Notes: generated by a model from the letters alone, not told the origin. Shown: positions 1 to 11,452, counted from the stretch's first letter. The stretch is 64,000 nucleotides of DNA from Taeniopygia guttata (GCF_048771995.1 NC_133064.1:24407001-24471000), one strand, 5' to 3'. Program-made: numbers and translations.

Positions 1-508
1 GCTTTTGCTTTGCTTGCTGACTTTCACTTGCTTTGCTTTGCTTGCTTCTGCTTTTGCCTTTGCTTTCTAGTTAGTTTAGCTAAGCAGTCCAATTCTTTCC
101 CTGGAATGTTTTTTTTTTCCTTTCCCTTTCCTGAATACCATCCAACCTGCTCTGGACTGGGACCTGGGAAACACCGAGGAACACTGAGAGCCTGCATTTT
201 GTGATCTGCAGCAGCCATCCCCAGTGCCAGAGAGCAATCCCCAGCATCCAGACCCGGGCGACCACTCCCAGGAAGGACTCTCTGGATTTGTTCATCTCTT
301 CAGAGTGGTGAAAGAGTTTTGTCATCTGGTTTTGTTAATTTTTTTTTGTGCTGGGGAGTGCTTTGTTTGTTAAATAAACAGGTTCTTTTCCACTTCTCTC
401 AGATAAATTTTTTTCCCGAACCAGGTGGATGGGGAGGGGCCGTGGGGGTTTGTTTTCTGGGGCCTCCTTCCAGAGGTTTTTTCCCCAAATTTGCCCTAAA
501 CTAGGACA
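1..508 (+). repeat. LTR of family A (ERVL-type), 3' part, truncated by the window edge
   Basis: The sequence matches, by eye, the reverse complement of copies at 18292-18959 and 59209-59836. It has a pyrimidine-rich GCTTT-type repeat block at the start, an AATAAA poly(A) signal at 373-378, and ends in CTAGGACA at 508. The family is assigned to class III (ERVL) because a copy flanks the ERVL provirus at 43487-59836, and because the copy at 33414-34049 has a 5-bp TSD. No primer-binding site follows, so this is probably a solo LTR. Bases 509-735 hold nothing I recognise. Confidence 0.8.
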
Positions 509-735
509 TTCCTTTATACAGTTTTTGTTATAATGAGCAAAACTCCATATCAATGTTTGAGGCATGAATTTTTCAGTCTCTGACAGGCAGAAAGGAAAAC
601 TGAACTGAATGAGAATTGGAGTTTAAAGGGGACATGTCTCATAGACTTTATTCAGTTGTTGATGGACACAAAGTTTTGCAGCTCCCTGTTCTTAGGGTAT
701 AACACCAAAGGCTATGATGACTATGAATCATGATT

Positions 736-1283
736 TGAAAGGGTTAAGATTTTAGCTGAGAGTTAGATACACCAACGATAGGTTAATGATTATTAGATGC
801 TTAAGATAAAGCTAATTGTTACATTATGAGCTCATTTGTAGAAGGAAGTGGAGCAAGTGAACCATTATAGGAACATATTGAAACCCGTAGAACAATGCCC
901 AGCACCTGGACTCTATGTCAATCCATTATGACACAGGGGGCCTTCAATCGTTGCGGAGGGTCACAGAGAGCTGACAAAGACTTTCCTGACATCATCCCTG
1001 GGACCACTGACCCAATTTGAGACCACCGACCCAATTCAAGAGAATTGCGCATGCATGAAGGACTAATAACCTCATTTTAATACAAAGCATGGATGGGAGG
1101 TGCTGGGGTTATGCATATGTATTATTTTGGGAAATAAATAGAAGGCAAAAATCTTTGTGCAGTGCAGTCACACATTTTGGGGACAACCCCGCCTGTGCTG
1201 CCCACTGGTATAATAAACATTCCTCTTTCTAACTTTGACTAGTTAGAAAGTCTTTGTCTGTGATTTTTGGCTTTAACAATTCA
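736..1283 (+). repeat. ERV1 5' LTR (start approximate)
   Basis: A TG start at about 736 (TGAAAGGGTTAAG) precedes an AT-rich U3-like stretch. An AATAAA signal lies at 1212-1217, and the probable CA end at 1283 comes two bases before a primer-binding-like sequence. No 3' partner LTR is in the window, so the left edge cannot be checked by pairing. It was placed from the TG and the usual length of gammaretroviral LTRs. Confidence 0.55.
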
Positions 1284-1285
1284 AT

Positions 1286-1303
1286 TGGCGAGTCAAGCCA
1301 GGG
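1286..1303 (+). other. ERV1 primer-binding-like site
   Basis: TGGCGAGTCAAGCCAGGG directly follows the proposed LTR end. The same position in ERV2 reads TGGCGAACCCAG, so both proviruses start minus-strand DNA synthesis from a TGGCGA-type site. I do not assign the tRNA. Confidence 0.5.
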
Positions 1304-2874
1304 GGAGACTCTGCTCAGCTGTGAGACCAGGTAGGGATGTGGACCCCCTCAGGACGCCCCCGGGATATTCCTGGAAGAGTGGGCTCCACTGCCCGGACTG
1401 TTCATCCAGCAGCAGACAAGGACCCCTGACTACTAAAACTCCGGAGAAAACTGTATGTTTAAAAATTAAAACAGTTTTAAGTAGTGACCTGTAAGGTGTA
1501 CACATGGTCAGGAAAGGCCGTTGATCAGTTGTGAGAGACGTTCCGCGCGCAACTTGTGCCTCTGTAGTGCGCTTGCAAGCTGAAATTGCAGTTGAAATGT
1601 AGTTGTCAGTGGAAAGAGTTGTTGAACTGTTGTACCGAGCTCGGGCTTTTGTTGCTGACAGAAGGGGATTTTGTTTCGCCGTAGAGGGCTCACTTTGCTA
1701 CCAACTGGGGCTAGCAGTCATAAGGGCAAATCCTGGTCTAAAGTTGTTATGCTATTGTGAATGTGTCCTGACTGTGAGAACGATTGTGAGAGCGTTTGTT
1801 GAGATGTGCTGTTAGCACAAGTGAGAGTTTGGACCCCTGGTTCCATTTTTTAGGTGACTGAAACGGCCGGGGAAGAACAAAGCGAGTGGGGTGCATGATT
1901 CTTAATAAAATCCCTTCTCCGCTGTGACTGTCTGTGTGTGTATGTGTGTTTTGGTTTTACCATAACACCCGGTGTTCACGTTAAAAAGGTTTGGACTCTG
2001 AGAAATTATAGGAGCAGTGCTTCGCTGTTCAGGTGTTTATGTTTGTGGAATTTGAATTTTGTATATTGTTAGATTTTATGAAGTGCTTCCTGCGGGAATA
2101 ATAAGATTATGATGTAATCGTGTTTGGAGCTCTGGTGGTTTTTTTTTTGAGGCAACACTGCCATCTTGTATCAAAGTGTAGCACACGTTGAGTGTGAAGT
2201 AGTAAAACTGGTTTGCTTGGAGCCTTTGATAAGGGTTTACTCGTGGTTTTAGGTACAGGGATTGTGTTTGTAATTATAATAGGAGTAGTTATGGTCTGAG
2301 AATCCAATCTGGCCAGACGGATAGGAGGAACTCCTTTGCTTCGGTGGTTTGGGCTTTACTTGTGGGAGTTTGTGAATTCAGTAAATTGGTGGATAGACAG
2401 GGGAAATGAGACAGTCTATTTAGAAGGTTTATATCAGATGTCTGCTGGGGGACTAGTGGTTTTGAATTGGGAGCAACTGGCTGTGGAGAATTTAGAGAGT
2501 CAAGAAAGGGCGAATGGAATAGCTTGCATTTGTGGGAATTTTCCTGCAACTTCTGGTGCATCTAGAGGTTGGCATTGTGCATGGGTGTTACTGCAGTGTA
2601 AGATTTGTGCAGGATGTTATTACTGTTCTGCTCACTGGCACTGAGAGTGTGCCCAGTGTCGACAGCTCTCTGTTCGAGCTGATTTAGAATCAAGGATTTT
2701 AAAGCTGGTGTGCAGAAAGTTACATTTAGTAGCTGTGCTCTGGGCTGGGCGAGAAGAAGACTGGGAAAGGAGTGTACGAATCTGTGAAGCCAGGTTTGGG
2801 TGGAAGCGAGAAAAGAAGCAAAGGAGGAGGTAAGAAGGATTAGAGTGCTGGTTTTGTTAAGGAGAAGGGGAGCC
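1304..2874 (+). other. ERV1 leader, about 1.57 kb, no intact gene
   Basis: This is the stretch between the primer-binding site and gag. It contains a second AATAAA-like signal near 1904, a short TG-rich run at about 1929-1950, and an open frame at 2300-2644 that lacks an early ATG. That frame encodes several CxxC pairs near its end (CICGNF, CKICAGCYYC) and, after one stop, continues with another CAQC. It may be a decayed upstream frame or coincidence. The leader is far longer than the roughly 300-base leader of ERV2. Confidence 0.5.
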
Positions 2875-4556
2875 ATGGGAAGCAACCAGAGTAAAGAGAT
2901 CCCCAAAAGTAGTCTTTAGGGTGTATTCTGGCACACTGGAATGAACTAGTAGGGTATGGAGGGATAGAGAATAAAAGGACCCTCGTGAAATTTTCCACAC
3001 AGTGGTGGCCACTCTATAGGCTTGAAGAGGGAGTCAGATAGCCCCCAACTGGAACTCTATGAGAATTTGTTACAGCTTATGTTGTTTTTGAGACGGGAGC
3101 AAAAATGGGAAGAGGTGACATATGCTGACATGTTTTTCTCCCTCCGGAATCACCCTGAGTGGCAGAGGGATTGTGGACTCAGGGCTTCCTCTGACCCCTT
3201 TGTGTTGGCCTTGGAAAAAGATAATGAGGCTAGTAGGGGAAGGCTGAAATGGTGTTGTAGTGCATGCTCCATAAATCAATGCTTCACACACCCAGACAAG
3301 GTATACCCAGCTGACTCACTGGAGCAAGAGTTGGGGGATCTGTTTGAACCACTCCCTAAAAGGCAAGGGGGGTGGAGAGGGGCAGCAAGTTTGGGAATAA
3401 CCTCAACTCAAGCTCCAGCTTTTATTCCACCTCCTAAGACTTCACCCTCAACTCCAACTCCAACTTTTGTTCTACCCCCTCACATCCCCATCCAAACTCC
3501 ATCTCTTGTTCCACCCCTTAACATTTCTGTCCAAACTCCAGCTCACATTCCATCCCCCACTACTGTTTCAACCCCAGCTCCAGCTTTAAACAAAGTTATC
3601 TCTATTTCAACTCCAGCTCCGGTTTTAAGCTCAGCTGAATCCACCCCGGTTTCTATCTGAAGTTCAACTCCAGCTTCTATTCTATCCCCCACCTTGACTA
3701 CTCCTAAATTTTTCCAACTACCCAGCATTGACAGTGAACAAGAGGAGCCCCCTCCAGAGGGTCCTATAGCATACTGGACTCGGAAACAAACTAGGAAAAT
3801 TATACTAGCACCTTTGAGGGAAGCAGTAAGTCCGGAAGGGAAGACAATGTTGGCTAAAATTCCTTTTTCCACAACAGATTTAGAGGTTTTGGAAAAGATT
3901 GCTAAACTTTATTAGAGTGACCCGATAGGAGTTGCAAAGAAATTAAAGTTTATGATTAAACAGCCTTGACCTGATTGGTCAGATCTCCAGTTGTTATTGG
4001 ATGCCTTAATTGAAACAGAAAAACAATTGGTTTTAAAGGTAGCAGAGGGCTTAGCAGAAGATGCTTGCAGAATAACAGAGTGATATAAGAGATGTCTTTC
4101 CTCTTCGGGATCCACATTGGAATGCTAATGATATTAGTGATATGGAAAGAATAGAGGATTATCAAGACTTCATAGTAAGGGGGTTAAAAAGGGCAATCCC
4201 TAAACCAATAAACTGGTCAGCCCTATATACAATTAAGCAAGGTACCTCCAAAACACCTGAATTTTTAGAACATTTGGGGGATGCAATGCATCATGATACA
4301 ACTTTAGATCCTGAATCTGAGGAAGGGATACAACATCTAATGGGTTTATTCTTAGGACAATCTACAGGGGACATTAGATGCAAACTTCAGAAGATACAGG
4401 GTCTGACAGCACGGGATTTAGAGACTTAGCTAGAAGAGGAATGGAGAGTATTTAGTAACTGGGAAGACAAGTGCAAAGAAGGGAAGGAAAAATTATTAGC
4501 AGAAGTAAGGGAAGGCGAGAAAGGGAAATGTGGACAAGGGCCACTAAGGCAGGGAC
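2875..4556 (+). pseudogene. gag: ERV1 gag (matrix, proline-rich region, capsid)
   Basis: Gag builds the immature virus particle. The start at 2875 is chosen because it gives MGSNQS, a myristoylation-type N-terminus, but a TAG follows 15 codons in. The matrix domain is readable from about 3022 (LQLMLF, FFSLRNHPEWQ). A repetitive proline/threonine region covers about 3400-3690. The p30-type capsid starts near 3800 with APLREAV. The capsid has a stop at 3913-3915, another near 3969, and a broken frame near 4085. The major homology region lies at about 4235-4400 (TPEFLEHLGDAM, LGQSTGDIRCKLQ). Closest in kind to the gag of ERV2. Non-functional. Confidence 0.85.
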
Positions 4557-4873
4557 TGTGGATGCCAGCCTGGTCAGGGAGAGAGAAACGGCAATCGTTT
4601 CTCACAGTGGCTTGTGAGGATTTTTAGGGAGTTTTAGGAATGTGATAGCTTGTTAGTCTAAACAATCTTCAGGTGGTGTTTTTCCACCTTGCTTTTCTGT
4701 TCCTCTCAAGGACAGTGTGTGAGAAAGATGTTTTTATTAACTAACCAATCAAATAGAATGTATCATATCAGTCTATTTAAGCCAAAGTTTCCTTTCCATT
4801 AAAGCCTTCTTTTCTTCCTTTTTATGCTGTGTCTCTCATCTGTTCTTGTGTCATTCTTGGCACAAGGGTGACA
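4557..4873 (+). repeat. Solo LTR, class II (ERVK-like), 6-bp TSD AGGGAC
   Basis: A 317-bp TGTGGATG...GTGACA element splits the nucleocapsid part of ERV1 gag. AGGGAC occurs at 4551-4556 and again at 4874-4879, a 6-bp TSD typical of class II retroviruses. A TATTTAA box near 4770 and an ATTAAA signal near 4797-4802 give plus orientation. There is no internal sequence, so it formed by LTR-LTR recombination. Confidence 0.88.
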
Positions 4874-4879
4874 AGGGAC

Positions 4880-5178
4880 CACCTCAGATAAGGAGAGATC
4901 AAAGTGCATTCTGCAAGAGAGTTGGACACTGGAAGAACCAGTGCCCAGAATGAAGAAAAGGCAATGAACAAAGAAGAGGAGATCAAAAAGAGGGGGGCGG
5001 TGGTTGCCCATGTTAAGGAAGACTGATGTGGACCAGAGGATCTTACCCTAGGAGACAACTCTGGTTATAATGAAACTAGGGAACAAGAAAAAGGAAATTG
5101 AATTTCTGATAGACACAGGTGCAACATATTCAGTGTTAGATAAAGCTTTAATACCGATAACAGATTATAAGGTCTTTC
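4880..5178 (+). pseudogene. ERV1 nucleocapsid zinc knuckle and protease N-terminus
   Basis: After the solo LTR, a CCHC-type knuckle is readable at 4903-4946 (FCKRVGHWKNQCP). Its first cysteine codon reads AGT (serine), so the zinc site is damaged, and a stop follows directly. The aspartic protease begins at about 5090 with the catalytic FLIDTGATYSVL motif (DTG at 5112-5120). It is cut at 5178 by the ERV2 insertion and resumes at 13933. Confidence 0.82.
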
Positions 5179-5182
5179 AGAT

Positions 5183-5638
5183 TGTTAGTGTTCAGAAACA
5201 CACATAATCACGGAATATGATTATATGCAGGTGCTTTTATTAAGAGCTCTGGGAGTCGGGGTACAAACCCAAATCTGACTCCGACATGGCTTTCGAGCTG
5301 AACGTATTTTATATTCTACCGTTATATAACTTACACATTAATTATTAAACTTGTATTGTTCTATTGTATACATTGACATGAGTTTCTCGTGATCTTTCTT
5401 AGGTCCCTGACCACAGTTTCTTATGATTATTCTTTCTGATTAAACAGTAATTATATTCAATTACTAACCAAGCGCCACATCTAACAATTATATCAATTAT
5501 CATGTACTAGCTACATAGTGCAGTTCTTAGCAAGTACTAGTTCTTCATGTGCTAAAGGTATTTATTTTTCCAGGGCCTACTAAGCTTATTTTCCTGTTAA
5601 CCCTAAATCCCCATGATTTTAAAGCCCTTTTACTATCA
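5183..5638 (-). repeat. ERV2 3' LTR
   Basis: This 456-bp LTR reads TGTTAGTG...CTATCA on the plus strand. A TTTATTAAG stretch near 5236 carries the poly(A) signal on the minus strand. It pairs with 12993-13928 after removal of the solo LTR there, and has 16 bases (around 5561) that the 5' copy lacks. Confidence 0.92.
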
Positions 5639-5653
5639 TTTCCCCCCCTTTGA
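5639..5653 (-). other. ERV2 polypurine tract
   Basis: On the minus strand AAAGGGGGGGAAA lies directly upstream of the 3' LTR start TGATAG. This is the primer site for plus-strand DNA synthesis and confirms orientation and LTR edge. Confidence 0.85.
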
Positions 5654-5716
5654 AAGTATTTTCACTTCATCATAAGTGCAAATACTTTCACTTGATACAG
5701 TCTTTCGTTTCTAAGT

Positions 5717-7458
5717 TTATACATGATGTTCTTCAAATCTAGGATTGACGTGAATGTTGTCATGGACTGGAGGATCAGAGGATGATGGGTGTGGGTCCCG
5801 TGTCAGTGCCTTGATTATTTTCCGGTTCCAGGATGTCCTCTTCCGTATTGCTCCTTTTAGGACACTGTAGACTAACCAAATTACTAAGAACACAATTAAT
5901 AGGATTATTACACTCTCAATTATAGAGTTAATCCATGAACTCACATTCCACCCTAACCCTTTAAAGACTTTGTCTAACCAGCTCGTAGTCAAATCTTTCT
6001 GCTCTTCTTGTTCTTCATGCTCTATTTGTTTTAACTGATTGATGTAATATTCTACATCTGCAGTTACATTTGGGATGTGGATCCAGCAATGATCAATCTG
6101 TCCCTTTAAAAATCCACACACTCCATGCTCTTTCAGAAGTAACAAATCTAAGGCAAATCAATTTTGTAAGGTCATTTTTGTGGTGGCTTGTAATTGTACA
6201 TTTAGTTCTTTAAATCCTTCCCTAGTGACCCTAGCCAGTCCATCTACCTGACCTGTAAGTTTGTACAACATTTCTTTATTCTGATAGTTTGCTATAGGAC
6301 CAAGCAAAGACTCTAAGGCCCACCCAAATTTAACTCCACTAGAGGGTTCTTGCCAGGTTTCATCTTGATTTTCATTATTTGGAACTTCTCATCTTGTTCT
6401 TATCTGCAGAAGTTCATCTTTTCCCTTAAATGGGGACTTTTTCCAAATGGGACACAAAGTAGGGAGGCCTAAAGTAATTTCTTTTACTTTCCCATCTACA
6501 GGTAGATGGGTTGTCCAGGTAACATCACTTGTTGCCCATATGAATTGTCCTGGACTTCGGAGTGTACTCTTGGTACATCCTATATTTTATAATTCACTTT
6601 ACTCTGTTTGTGTTTGATACCTCTGCAGGAACAACCAATTTGTAAGGCTACTGCCAGTGGTGGAATTTGTATTATTTCTATGTCATCAGAGGTGCAATCA
6701 TAAGTTTTATTACATGCCCACCAACTTACACTGTCTGCCTTTGTTCTACTACTAGTGTCAGTGTTCACTACTGCTGGATCTGTTTCATTTTCTGAACTTT
6801 CCCATGTAATGCACCAAGGAGTGGCAGCCATGTACTGGAATTTCGGAAGTATACTCAGAGACCACACACTGTCCCAAGGCTCTATTTGACCTTTGTGATC
6901 TTTTGCCTCGCACTTCCACACCAGAGTGATTTCTGTAACATTTTCTGTAACCTTTTTATAATGTGGTAAGTAGCATTGCCATTGATTTGGAATGCCTCCT
7001 GCCCATTCTATTGGATACCCTATTGTGCCATTATTTTGAAGACAGTCTCTTTGACTCAAAGGATGTATCCATTGTCCTATTACTTTCCAGGTTACCTTGA
7101 TTACCTGTCTTGATTCTGGTACCTGGTTGCATATAATTGTTTTGTTCTTTTGTATTTCAGGCAGTTTTGTTGTTATGATTCCCCAATTTATTGGGTCTCC
7201 TGCTGCCTTAGGTATTGGCAGACAGGCAGTTATTCTGCTAGTGTTCTGCATTTTAGCAAAATCTTTAACTAATCCAATCATTACATTCTCAGCCCGAATT
7301 GCATTGGAAACCTTTATCACCTGTGTTTCTGCCTGCACCTCTCTCTTCATTCTAGAATGAAGAGTAGTTAATTGATCTTTTTGCATTCTACATCCCAAGG
7401 AACATGAAATGACCATTGGTACAATTATTGGTAACATTCCTGAAACAATTAAACACAT
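5717..7458 (-). pseudogene. env: ERV2 env (surface and transmembrane subunits)
   Basis: The envelope glycoprotein would mediate receptor binding and fusion. The chosen start is the ATG at 7458, giving a hydrophobic signal-like segment (MLPIIVPMVIS) that overlaps the integrase end in another frame. The surface subunit runs to a stop at 6580 with many NxT/S sites (NTS, NKT, NVT) and CITW/WWAC cysteine motifs. A frameshift near 6580 leads into the transmembrane subunit. A cleavage-like RTR is followed by a TGA at 6389-6391, and another TGA lies at 6158-6160 just before the LLLLKEHGVCGF heptad/cysteine region. A membrane anchor at about 5850-5920 (SVIILLIVFLVIWLVY) and a short charged tail end at 5717. 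Clearly non-functional. Confidence 0.88.
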
Positions 7459-7487
7459 CTTATCTGCAGCTTTGTTGGTCCCACAAT

Positions 7488-8800
7488 TTACACAGTCCGC
7501 AGACCGGGATGGGCTTTCTTCACTCGAGTGTAGTGTATCCAGGAGCCCACTCCAGCTACCTTGACTGCTGTAAAGGTGGTCAGTAGTACCTGATGGGGTC
7601 CAGTCCACTTTTCTTTCAGTGGTTCTTCATTCCAATTCTTGATGTACACCTCGTCTCCTGGATGTATGTCATGAACTGGATTCTCGAGAGTCAGCGGCCT
7701 ATTCCACACGAGGGCGCTCCGAAGTCATGCTAAAGTTTTCCCAGGAGACAGAACATAGTTATATACCTCCTGTTTTCCTGTGACGTGTACATTTGGATTG
7801 GGTCCAGGAGATTCATACTGTTTCCCATACAATAGCTCATAAGGACTGACTGACATCCCACTCCTAGGCTTTATCCGGATTCTCAGTAATGCTATTGGTA
7901 AAGCCTGTGTCCACTGCAGTTTGGCTTCTTGACATATTTTACTGATCTGCCTCTTTAGTGTTTGATTCATCCTCTCCACCTGTCCACTTGACTGGGGTCT
8001 CCATGGTGTGTGGAGGCCCCAAGTTATTCCCAGCAACCTACTTACTTCTTTTACCACCGTGGCTGTGAAATGGGGTCCCCTGTCTGATGGTATCCCTAGA
8101 GGCACCCCGAATCTGGGAATGATTTCTTGTAGTAACCACTTAACTGTTTCTTTTGCTTGGTTCGTGCGACAGGGAAGGGCTTCTGGCCATCCAGAAAATG
8201 TATCAACCCCTACTAATAAATATTTGTATCCTCTAGTTCTTGGTAATTCTACAAAATCTACCTGCAAATAATCTCCTGGTTCTATCCCTACCCGAACCCT
8301 TCCTAGTTGTGCCTGTCATCTAGCCACTGCGTTATTTTTCAAGCAAATCTCACACTTTGACATTATTGATTTTGCCATTGTTAACATTTGTACTGAGACC
8401 AAATAATGTTTTAGAAATTTTACCAATGCCTCTGCACCCCAATGACATTAATTATGTTTAATTTGTAGAACCTCTCTCATTACCAAGGGGGGTACCATTA
8501 TCTGTCTGTGTGCAGTTACATACCACCCTTCTGGATTCTTCTGTGCATTCAGTAAATGTCCCAGTTTCTCATCTTCTGCTGAATATTTTGGCTGTGGAGG
8601 TAAATTGAATTGAGATACATTAAGTTTTAAAGGGACCAATGTCATTGTTGTTTGCACCTTTCGAGCAGCCTGTCGAGCTCTCCAATCTGCCTTTCAATAT
8701 CCCTCACAAATTTTGGAGTTTCCTGATTGATGTGCTTTACAGTGCATAATTGCCACTTGTTCAGGTTTTTGTACTGCTCCTATCAGCTGCAGAACTACAT
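7488..8800 (-). pseudogene. pol: ERV2 pol, integrase
   Basis: Integrase inserts viral DNA into the host genome. Reading right to left, the connection and zinc-binding N-terminus lie at about 8690-8340, with a TAA in the HHCC region at 8448-8450 and a CEIC pair. The catalytic core is at 8267-7725 (QVDF, SDRGPHF, SGQVERMNQTLK, consistent with a D,D-35-E layout). A stop at 7725-7727 precedes the C-terminal beta-barrel (EKWTGPHQVLL) at 7709-7488. The end overlaps the env start in a different frame, as in gammaretroviruses. Inactive because of several stops. Confidence 0.88.
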
Positions 8801-8822
8801 CTTGATGTTTAATGTGCATCCC

Positions 8823-9299
8823 TTAAGACGAAAACAGGCCCTGTTCTTTCCATAGGGCCCCATGCACATGCACTACTCCAAATGCAAATTTTGAATCAGT
8901 CCATATGTTCACCTTTTTCCTTTCACTTAATTCTAGTGCTCTGGTTAAAGCAACCAGTTCTGCTTTCTGGGTGGATGCATTTGGTGGCAATGCTTTTGCG
9001 TCTACCACTGTACTGATTGTTGTTACCGCATATCCAGCATGTCTGATTCCATTCTCCATGAAACTGCTTCCATCTGTGAACAACTCCCAGTCTGGCTGTT
9101 CTAGGGGGACATCTTTCAGATCTGCTCTAGCTGCACAGGTGTGTTCTATTACTTCCATGCAATCATGTTCCAATGGGCTTTTTTCAGATGTTGTACCTAG
9201 GAACAAGGCTGGGTTCAAAAGGTTAGCTGTTTTTAATGTTACATCATCTTTCTCCGTTAAGATTACCTGGAATTTCATCATTCGACTCGGGAGAGCCAA
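8823..9299 (-). pseudogene. ERV2 pol, RNase H domain
   Basis: RNase H removes the RNA strand of the RNA:DNA hybrid. The acidic motifs are visible: ELFTDGSSF, KAELVALTRAL and WTDSKFAF. It lies in a different frame from the gag-pol frame ending at 9278, so a frameshift separates it from RT, and it ends at a stop at 8823-8825 after GLFSS. Upstream residues match the tether between RT and RNase H. Confidence 0.87.
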
Positions 9300-11452
9300 T
9301 GGCCCCCTTTCTGTTCCAGCACAGTAGTTACCATATGTGGTACATAGACATCAATGTGCCTTCCCATGGTGAGCTTCCTGGCTTCTTGTATCAGGATCAC
9401 AGTGGCTGCGACTGCCCGCAGACATGAAGGCCATCCAGCACTAACGTTGTCAAGTTGTTTGGAAAAGTACCCCACTGGCCTTTTCCAGCTTCCCAAACGT
9501 TGGGTTAAGACTCCCAATGCCAGACGCATCCTTTCATGTACAAACAGCTGAAAATCTTTGGACAAATCAGGTAACCCCAATGCAGGAGCAGTTGTCAAGG
9601 CCTCCTTTAGTTTGAGGAAAGCCTCCTTCTGTGGTTTGCCCCAGGTAAATGGCTGCATCTTCTGGGCCTCATACAGGGGTTTTGCAATTAGTCCATAGTC
9701 CATGATCCACAGGCGGCACCACCCTGTCATCCCAAGGAAGACTCGCAGCTCATGTAGATTCTGGGGCTCTGGAATGGCACAAATTGCTTGAATATGGTTA
9801 GTACCAAGTTTTCTCTGCCCTTGTGAGATTTCACATCCCAGGTAAAACACAGTCTGTTGGGCAATTTGTGCTTTTTCTTTAGATACCTTATATCCTGCCA
9901 TTCCCAGTGAATTTAAAATCTCGATTGTTACCTTTATGCAGGTTGCTTTCTCCTCTGTGGCTATCAGTATATCGTCAACATACTGTAGCAGTAGGTATTG
10001 TTCTCTCGGTACTTGCCCTCTTGTCGTCCAGGTCTCCAGCTCCTCCACCAGTTGGTTTCCGAATAGGGTGGGACTGTTCTTGAATCCTTGTGGGAGCCGT
10101 GTCCAGGTGAGCTGGGTCTTTCTGCTATTTCCTGGATTTTCCCACTCAAAGGCAAACAGGTTCCTACTTTCTTTGTCAAGGGGTATGCAGAAAAAGGCAT
10201 CTTTTAGATCAATTACTGTAAACCATTTATATGTTTCTTTCACAGATGTTAACAATGTGTAAGTATTGGCAACCACTGGATAAATGTCCTTAGTTATTTC
10301 ATTTATTGCTCTCAAATCCTGCACTAGTCTATACTCACCATTGGGTTTAATCACTGGAAATATAGGTGTATTATATTCTGATTCACATGCTTCTAAAATT
10401 TGGTATTTCAAGAATTTATCAATAATTTTTACTATTCCCTGCCATGCTTCTGGTTTTACAGGATACTGTTTAATCTGTACTGCTTTTGCCCCTTCCTTTA
10501 ATTCAACATGTATTGGTTGTGCTAATTTAGATTTCCCAGGTATATCTGTTTCCCATACTGAAGGAATTACTGCATCTTCTACTTCCCTAGGAATAGAGGG
10601 AGCTGGTTTTTCCTTAATGATTAAAATTTTTCCTGTCTTTGATTCAGGTATTTTCATTAAAAGCTCCCCATTCTCAAAGGTTATTACCGCATCAAGTTTT
10701 GCCAATAAATCTCTACCTAAAAGGGGAATCGGACACTCAGGCACATACAGGAATTCATGCGTCAGGACCTTATTTCCAAAACACAGATCTAAGGGTTGTA
10801 GGAATGGCCGATTTTCCTCCTTCCCTGTTGCCCCGACTATTGGTGTTTGTTTGTCCCCAATTTGTCCTTGCAAATCATTCAGTACAGAATACGTGGCCCC
10901 GGTATCCACCAGGAATTTTACTGCTCTATCACCTAGCTGTATGGTCACGAAAGGTTCCTTGCTATTTTCTAGAAAGCTGCTATATTGTCCCACCACCATT
11001 AATTTTGCAATTCCTTGATCTTTGCCTTGGTAAAACCGGTTTGGACACTCGTTCTTCCAGTGACCTTCTTGCAGGCAAAAAGCGCACTGGCTAAATCCTA
11101 ATTTTGGCACAGCAGTTCCCCCATGTCCCCTGCCAAGTCTACCTCCCCTCCCCCATCCACGGCCACCCCTGTCTTTCCCTCTGATGCCTGTGTTTCCTTT
11201 CCCTTGTATTACAACCAAGAGGTTTTGCTGTTGCCTTTTACTTATTTCCTTTTCCCTATTATTATATACTTTCCAAACTACTTCAAGCAATTTGTCCAGA
11301 TTTCTTAATTCTTCCCCTTCTAGTTTTTGCAGTTTTCTCCTAATGTCATCCTGTGACTGCCCCAGGAAAATGAGAGCGAGCTGAATCTTTGCTTGTGGTG
11401 TATCTGTTTGGAGATCTGTGTATTTTCTTGCTGCTTCCTTAAGCCTTTCCAA
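9278..11452 (-). CDS. ERV2 fused capsid end-nucleocapsid-protease-RT reading frame (724 codons)
   Basis: One uninterrupted frame covers the capsid C-terminus (FLERLKEAARKYTD, LGQSQDDIRRKLQ), a basic GRGG-rich stretch, one CCHC knuckle (CAFCLQEGHWKNEC), the aspartic protease (LVDTGATYSVL, DTG at 10898-10906; PLLGRDLL) and RT. RT shows VQDLRAIN, TVIDLKDAFF, LPQGFKNSP and the catalytic YVDD at 9971-9982, then the connection with FSKQLD. Gammaretroviruses normally end gag with a suppressible stop after the knuckle. None is visible here, so gag and pol are continuous. The frame is open only because no stop has arisen in it. The gag part upstream and the RNase H downstream are broken, so a functional polyprotein is not made. 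Confidence 0.88.
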   Translation of the reverse strand: MERLKEAARKYTDLQTDTPQAKIQLALIFLGQSQDDIRRKLQKLEGEELRNLDKLLEVVWKVYNNREKEISKRQQQNLLVVIQGKGNTGIRGKDRGGRGWGRGGRLGRGHGGTAVPKLGFSQCAFCLQEGHWKNECPNRFYQGKDQGIAKLMVVGQYSSFLENSKEPFVTIQLGDRAVKFLVDTGATYSVLNDLQGQIGDKQTPIVGATGKEENRPFLQPLDLCFGNKVLTHEFLYVPECPIPLLGRDLLAKLDAVITFENGELLMKIPESKTGKILIIKEKPAPSIPREVEDAVIPSVWETDIPGKSKLAQPIHVELKEGAKAVQIKQYPVKPEAWQGIVKIIDKFLKYQILEACESEYNTPIFPVIKPNGEYRLVQDLRAINEITKDIYPVVANTYTLLTSVKETYKWFTVIDLKDAFFCIPLDKESRNLFAFEWENPGNSRKTQLTWTRLPQGFKNSPTLFGNQLVEELETWTTRGQVPREQYLLLQYVDDILIATEEKATCIKVTIEILNSLGMAGYKVSKEKAQIAQQTVFYLGCEISQGQRKLGTNHIQAICAIPEPQNLHELRVFLGMTGWCRLWIMDYGLIAKPLYEAQKMQPFTWGKPQKEAFLKLKEALTTAPALGLPDLSKDFQLFVHERMRLALGVLTQRLGSWKRPVGYFSKQLDNVSAGWPSCLRAVAATVILIQEARKLTMGRHIDVYVPHMVTTVLEQKGGHWLSRVE

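Noticed and set aside
10284-11018. A 244-codon plus-strand frame
   Set aside because: It is antisense to the clearly identified ERV2 protease and RT, and has no domain of its own.
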